Assembly (NCBI GenBank): GCA_030432595.1
Contig: JAUIGU010000007.1
Location: forward strand, 62,001-126,000
Source: Phycisphaerae bacterium
GTDB taxonomy: Bacteria > Planctomycetota > Phycisphaerae > Phycisphaerales > Phycisphaeraceae
Length of the DNA stretch: 64,000 nt
Direction of reading: 5' to 3'
Below are positions 61,412 through 64,000 of the stretch, in pieces (the first letter of the stretch is position 1; each line of letters begins with the position of its first letter). Below the pieces are notes generated by a model. That model ran no database searches and was not told where the DNA came from. It saw nothing but the letters and a program-made list of their open reading frames with translations. The position numbers were made by a program, and so were the translations under genes.

Positions 61412-62497
61412 ATGCCCAGCCCCTCCGCCAACCCGGTCCGCGTCGCCCTCATCGGTGCCGGCGACATCTCAGAACAGCACCTCACCGCCCTGGCCAAGAT
61501 CGACGGCGCGACCGTCGTCGGCCTCGCCGACATCAACGAACCCGGCATGCACGCCCGCGCCGAAGCACACGGCATCTCGCGCGACCAGTGCTTCACCGAC
61601 GCCCAGAAAATGCTCGACGCCGTCAAACCCGACGCCGTCTCCGTCTGCACCCCCAACGCGCTGCACGGCCCCAACACCCTCGCCGCGCTCGAGGCCGGCG
61701 CCCACGTCATCGTCGAAAAGCCCATGGCCATGAACGCCGTCGAAGCCAAGGCCATGATCGACACCGCCAAAAAGAACGACCGCAAGCTCGTCATCGGCTT
61801 CCAGTTCCGCTACGACCCGCGCACCGCGTTTGTCGTCGCCCAGCGCGAGGCCGGCGTCCTGGGCGACCTGCGCTTCGGGCGCGTCTGGGCGCTGCGGCGC
61901 CGCGGCATCCCCAACTGGGGCGTCTTCGGCCGCAAGGACCTCCAGGGCGGCGGCCCCATGATCGACATCGGCGTCCACTCCCTCGAAGCGTGCCACTACG
62001 CCATGGGCGCCCCCAAACCCGTCGCCGCCGTCGGCATGACCGACACCTACCTGGGCAACCGCGAGGACGCCACGAAGATCGAAAACATGTGGCCCAACTG
62101 GGACTGGAAGACCTACACCGTCGAAGACCTCGCCATCGGCCACATCCGTTTTGACAATGGCGCGGTCATCCACATCGAGTCGTCCTTCGCCGCCCACCAC
62201 GAACACACCACCACCACCATGGACTTCCAGCTCATGGGCACCAAGGGCGGCGTGAAGTGGGCCGACCCGCAACTGTTCACCGACCTCAACGGCTACATGC
62301 TCGACGCGCGGCCCGCGTATATCCGCAAGTTCCAGTGGAACGACTACTTCGTCGCCAAGCTCACCAACTTCATCCACCACGTCCGCGACGACCAGCCCAC
62401 CAACGCCCCGGCCCAGCACGGCCTCATGGTCCAACAGATGCTCGACGCCATCTACCAGAGCGCCGACAATGGCGGCGCAGAAATCGCGATCGACTGA
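61412..62497 (+). CDS. Gfo/Idh/MocA family oxidoreductase
   Basis: A 361-residue NAD(P)-dependent sugar or inositol dehydrogenase-type enzyme. Rossmann motif VALIGAGDISEQH at residues 11-23, and the EKP motif (VEKPMAMN at 101-108), whose Lys is catalytic. The C-terminal half has GGGPMIDIGVHSLEACHYAMG, the substrate-domain motif with Asp and His. The sequence IENMWPNWDWKTYTVEDLAIGHIRF is characteristic of planctomycete members. Substrate unknown. Start is ATG 61412 with weak ribosome site. Followed by a palindromic repeat and the alpha/beta hydrolase gene. Confidence 0.92.
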   Translation: MPSPSANPVRVALIGAGDISEQHLTALAKIDGATVVGLADINEPGMHARAEAHGISRDQCFTDAQKMLDAVKPDAVSVCTPNALHGPNTLAALEAGAHVIVEKPMAMNAVEAKAMIDTAKKNDRKLVIGFQFRYDPRTAFVVAQREAGVLGDLRFGRVWALRRRGIPNWGVFGRKDLQGGGPMIDIGVHSLEACHYAMGAPKPVAAVGMTDTYLGNREDATKIENMWPNWDWKTYTVEDLAIGHIRFDNGAVIHIESSFAAHHEHTTTTMDFQLMGTKGGVKWADPQLFTDLNGYMLDARPAYIRKFQWNDYFVAKLTNFIHHVRDDQPTNAPAQHGLMVQQMLDAIYQSADNGGAEIAID

Positions 62498-62531
62498 TCA
62501 GCAACGACCACGCCTCCTTGTGTATGCGTGC

Positions 62532-62551
62532 CACGACCGCTCGCGACCGTG
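62532..62551. repeat. Palindromic repeat, family B copy 2
   Basis: CACGACCGC, loop TC, GCGACCGTG: 9-4-9-like stem with two mismatches. It matches the copy at 56636-56655 over GTGCCACG.....GACCGTGCCG with three differences in 27 bases. Intergenic, between the oxidoreductase and hydrolase genes. Confidence 0.65.
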
Positions 62552-62579
62552 CCGAGGTTGTGGCGCGTAACATCCTGCG

Positions 62580-63650
62580 ATGTTTACGCCTCGAAATCGA
62601 CCGCTTGCGCCGCGATTCATCACGATTGTTCTCACCCTGATCGTCTCGTCGGTCACCCACGCCGAACCGCATACGTTCGACGCCCACGACACCCCCTTCC
62701 CCGACACTACCGCCCCGCCTTGGACCGAACAGGGCCGCGCGATGGAGCTACGCGTCGCCTGGGCACCCCAGCCGTTCTCCGTCACCGTCGGTGAGCCCGG
62801 CGCCCTGCCCGGCAACACCACGCCGGTCGCCTTCCCCTCGCCGCGCCCGTCGGGCCAACGTTTCCGGGACGTCGTCGCCGTGGAGTGGTTCCCGGCCCAG
62901 CCGCCGCCCGACGCCGCGATCGCGGACGGCGCGCATGACACAACCCGCCCCGCCGTCGTCCTGGTCCACACCCTCCACCCCGCGATGCCCCTGGCCCGGG
63001 CGCTCGCCGGCACCGTCGCGCGCGGCAACGTCCACGCCTTCGTCATTCAGCTCCCCGGCTACGGCCAGCGCCGCGCCCGCCACGACCGCTGGGCCGGCAT
63101 CGAGGCGATCGTCCACGCGGCCCAGGGCGTCGCCGACGTCCGCCGCGCCTGCGACGCCGTCGCAGCCCTGCCCGGCATCGACCCCGACCGCATCGTCCTC
63201 CAGGGCTCGTCGCTCGGCTCGTTCCCCGCCGCCATGGCCGCCGGCCTGCACGCCCGCCACCGCAACGTCGTCCTCTTCCTCGGCGGCGGACAACTCCTCG
63301 ACGTCCTCGAAACCGGCCACCAAGACACCGCCCGACTCCGCGAATCGCTCGACCGCCACGGCGTCGACGCCGACCGCCGCCGCGAACTGCTCGCCCACCT
63401 CGACCCCCTCTTCGTCGCCCACCAGCTCGACCCGCAACACACCTGGCTCTTCACCGCCGACGGCGACACCGTCGTCCCCCCCAACAGCGCCAAAGCGCTC
63501 GCCGACGCCGTCGGCCTCGACGACGAGCACCACCGCATCATCACCGGCAACCACTACACCGCCACCCTCGCCCTGCCCGCGATCGCGGCCTTCCTGATCG
63601 AACGCGCGAACGAGCCACTTGAACCGGTCGAACATACCATCGCGCCGTAA
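62580..63650 (+). CDS. Secreted alpha/beta-hydrolase fold protein
   Basis: A 356-residue protein with an N-terminal signal peptide (about 10-28, APRFITIVLTLIVSSVTHA). The alpha/beta-hydrolase nucleophile elbow is GSSLG at residues 209-213 with Ser211, preceded by DPDRIVLQ. The other triad members are the Asp of TADGDTVVPP near 300 and His of TGNHYT near 328. Likely a periplasmic esterase, lipase or peptidase; substrate unknown. ATG 62580 lies just after the palindromic repeat. Confidence 0.85.
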   Translation: MFTPRNRPLAPRFITIVLTLIVSSVTHAEPHTFDAHDTPFPDTTAPPWTEQGRAMELRVAWAPQPFSVTVGEPGALPGNTTPVAFPSPRPSGQRFRDVVAVEWFPAQPPPDAAIADGAHDTTRPAVVLVHTLHPAMPLARALAGTVARGNVHAFVIQLPGYGQRRARHDRWAGIEAIVHAAQGVADVRRACDAVAALPGIDPDRIVLQGSSLGSFPAAMAAGLHARHRNVVLFLGGGQLLDVLETGHQDTARLRESLDRHGVDADRRRELLAHLDPLFVAHQLDPQHTWLFTADGDTVVPPNSAKALADAVGLDDEHHRIITGNHYTATLALPAIAAFLIERANEPLEPVEHTIAP

Positions 63651-63685
63651 CCGCAACGTTTCCCCGCCACCTCTATCATCCGCCC

Positions 63686-64000
63686 GTGCCTGCTCCGAGC
63701 GTCATCACCATCGGGAACTTCGACGGCGTCCACCTCGGGCACCGCGCGATCCTGCGTCACTGCCGGCAACTGAGTCATCAACACGCAGATCACCCCCCCG
63801 GCCCGCTGCGCGTCATCGCCGTGACCTTCGACCGGCCGCCGATCGCCGTGTTGCGCCCCGGGATGGAGCCGCCGCTGATCGACGACCGCGCGTCGCACAC
63901 CGCGCAGCTCCGGGACGCCGGCGCGGACGAGGTTGTGTACCTCGAAGCGACGCGTGCGTTGCTGGGTCTGTCCGCCGAGGCGTTCGTGGAGATGCTCGTC
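63686..64000 (+). CDS. ribF: Bifunctional riboflavin kinase/FAD synthetase, N-terminal part (3' truncated)
   Basis: The first 105 residues from GTG 63686 run to the window end. The FAD-synthetase nucleotidyltransferase motif TIGNFDGVHLGHRAIL (GxFDGxHxGH) is clear near residue 8, followed by VIAVTFDRPP and the VVYLEATRALLGLSAEAFVE segment. RibF phosphorylates riboflavin and adenylates FMN to FAD. The kinase domain lies beyond the window. Confidence 0.93.
   Translation, partial: MPAPSVITIGNFDGVHLGHRAILRHCRQLSHQHADHPPGPLRVIAVTFDRPPIAVLRPGMEPPLIDDRASHTAQLRDAGADEVVYLEATRALLGLSAEAFVEMLV

Noticed and set aside
1-64000. tRNA or rRNA genes
   Set aside because: I looked through the intergenic gaps by eye and saw no cloverleaf with a TTCGAATC-like T-loop or conserved rRNA segment; a covariance-model search would settle it.

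Overview
The window is GC-rich, densely coded DNA from one bacterial chromosome, with no sign of plasmid, phage or insertion sequences. Several features point to a planctomycete of the class Phycisphaerae. Secreted proteins end in PEP-CTERM-like sorting tails, three of them after a shared dockerin-like doublet. There is a DUF1559-type prepilin, a fused SecD-SecF, a deoxyhypusine synthase homologue, clusters of TolQ/ExbD with VWA and TPR proteins, frequent GTG/TTG starts and few strong Shine-Dalgarno sites. A kdsB gene, ExbBD proteins and an autotransporter imply a diderm envelope. The taxonomic call is inference from gene content.

Layout. 1-8925 (+): the tail of a tightly overlapping operon that looks like lipid-type or specialised metabolite biosynthesis plus export: flavoprotein (5' truncated), GT4 glycosyltransferase, hotdog thioesterase, small membrane protein, phenylacetate-CoA-ligase-like enzyme, ABC ATPase and a giant FtsX-type permease. 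8932-16353 (-): a probable glucan-degradation locus with a LacI regulator and its own operator/promoter, a PEP-CTERM protein, a prepilin, a GH144-like enzyme and a second secreted glucoamylase-like enzyme. 16584-22458: housekeeping and mixed genes (deoxyhypusine synthase-like, MATE, dapB, TPR protein, kdsB). 22487-31976 (-): an exopolysaccharide/envelope glycan cluster (sugar transferase, Wzz-BY-kinase fusion, nucleotidyltransferase-like protein, WecG/TagA transferase, SGNH hydrolase, flippase-like membrane protein, hexapeptide acyltransferase). 32107-34977 (-): a FixJ-like regulator and a GAF-PAS-PAS histidine kinase. 35005-38512: BtpA-like protein, MBL hydrolase, RsmJ, orphan membrane protein. 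38542-46703 (-): M29 aminopeptidase, secDF, yajC, tgt, rhomboid and Nudix. 46727-51435 (-): a large PEP-CTERM protein and an autotransporter. 51511-52587 (-): aldo/keto reductase. 52640-61172 (-): a seven-gene block of two VWA proteins with TonB-like anchors, TPR protein, TolQ/ExbB, two ExbD and a large TPR protein. 61412-64000 (+): Gfo/Idh/MocA oxidoreductase, alpha/beta hydrolase and the start of ribF.

Most distinctive points. (1) The 52640-61172 operon pairs an ExbB-ExbD motor with VWA proteins whose membrane anchors resemble the TonB anchor, and has no TonB C-terminal domain: a candidate undescribed energy-coupled envelope system. (2) tgt carries an in-frame insertion built from two related 22-bp palindromes. 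(3) A second palindrome family occurs between genes at 56636 and 62532. (4) The lacI promoter overlaps a perfect 14-bp palindromic operator. No tRNA, rRNA or CRISPR array was seen.
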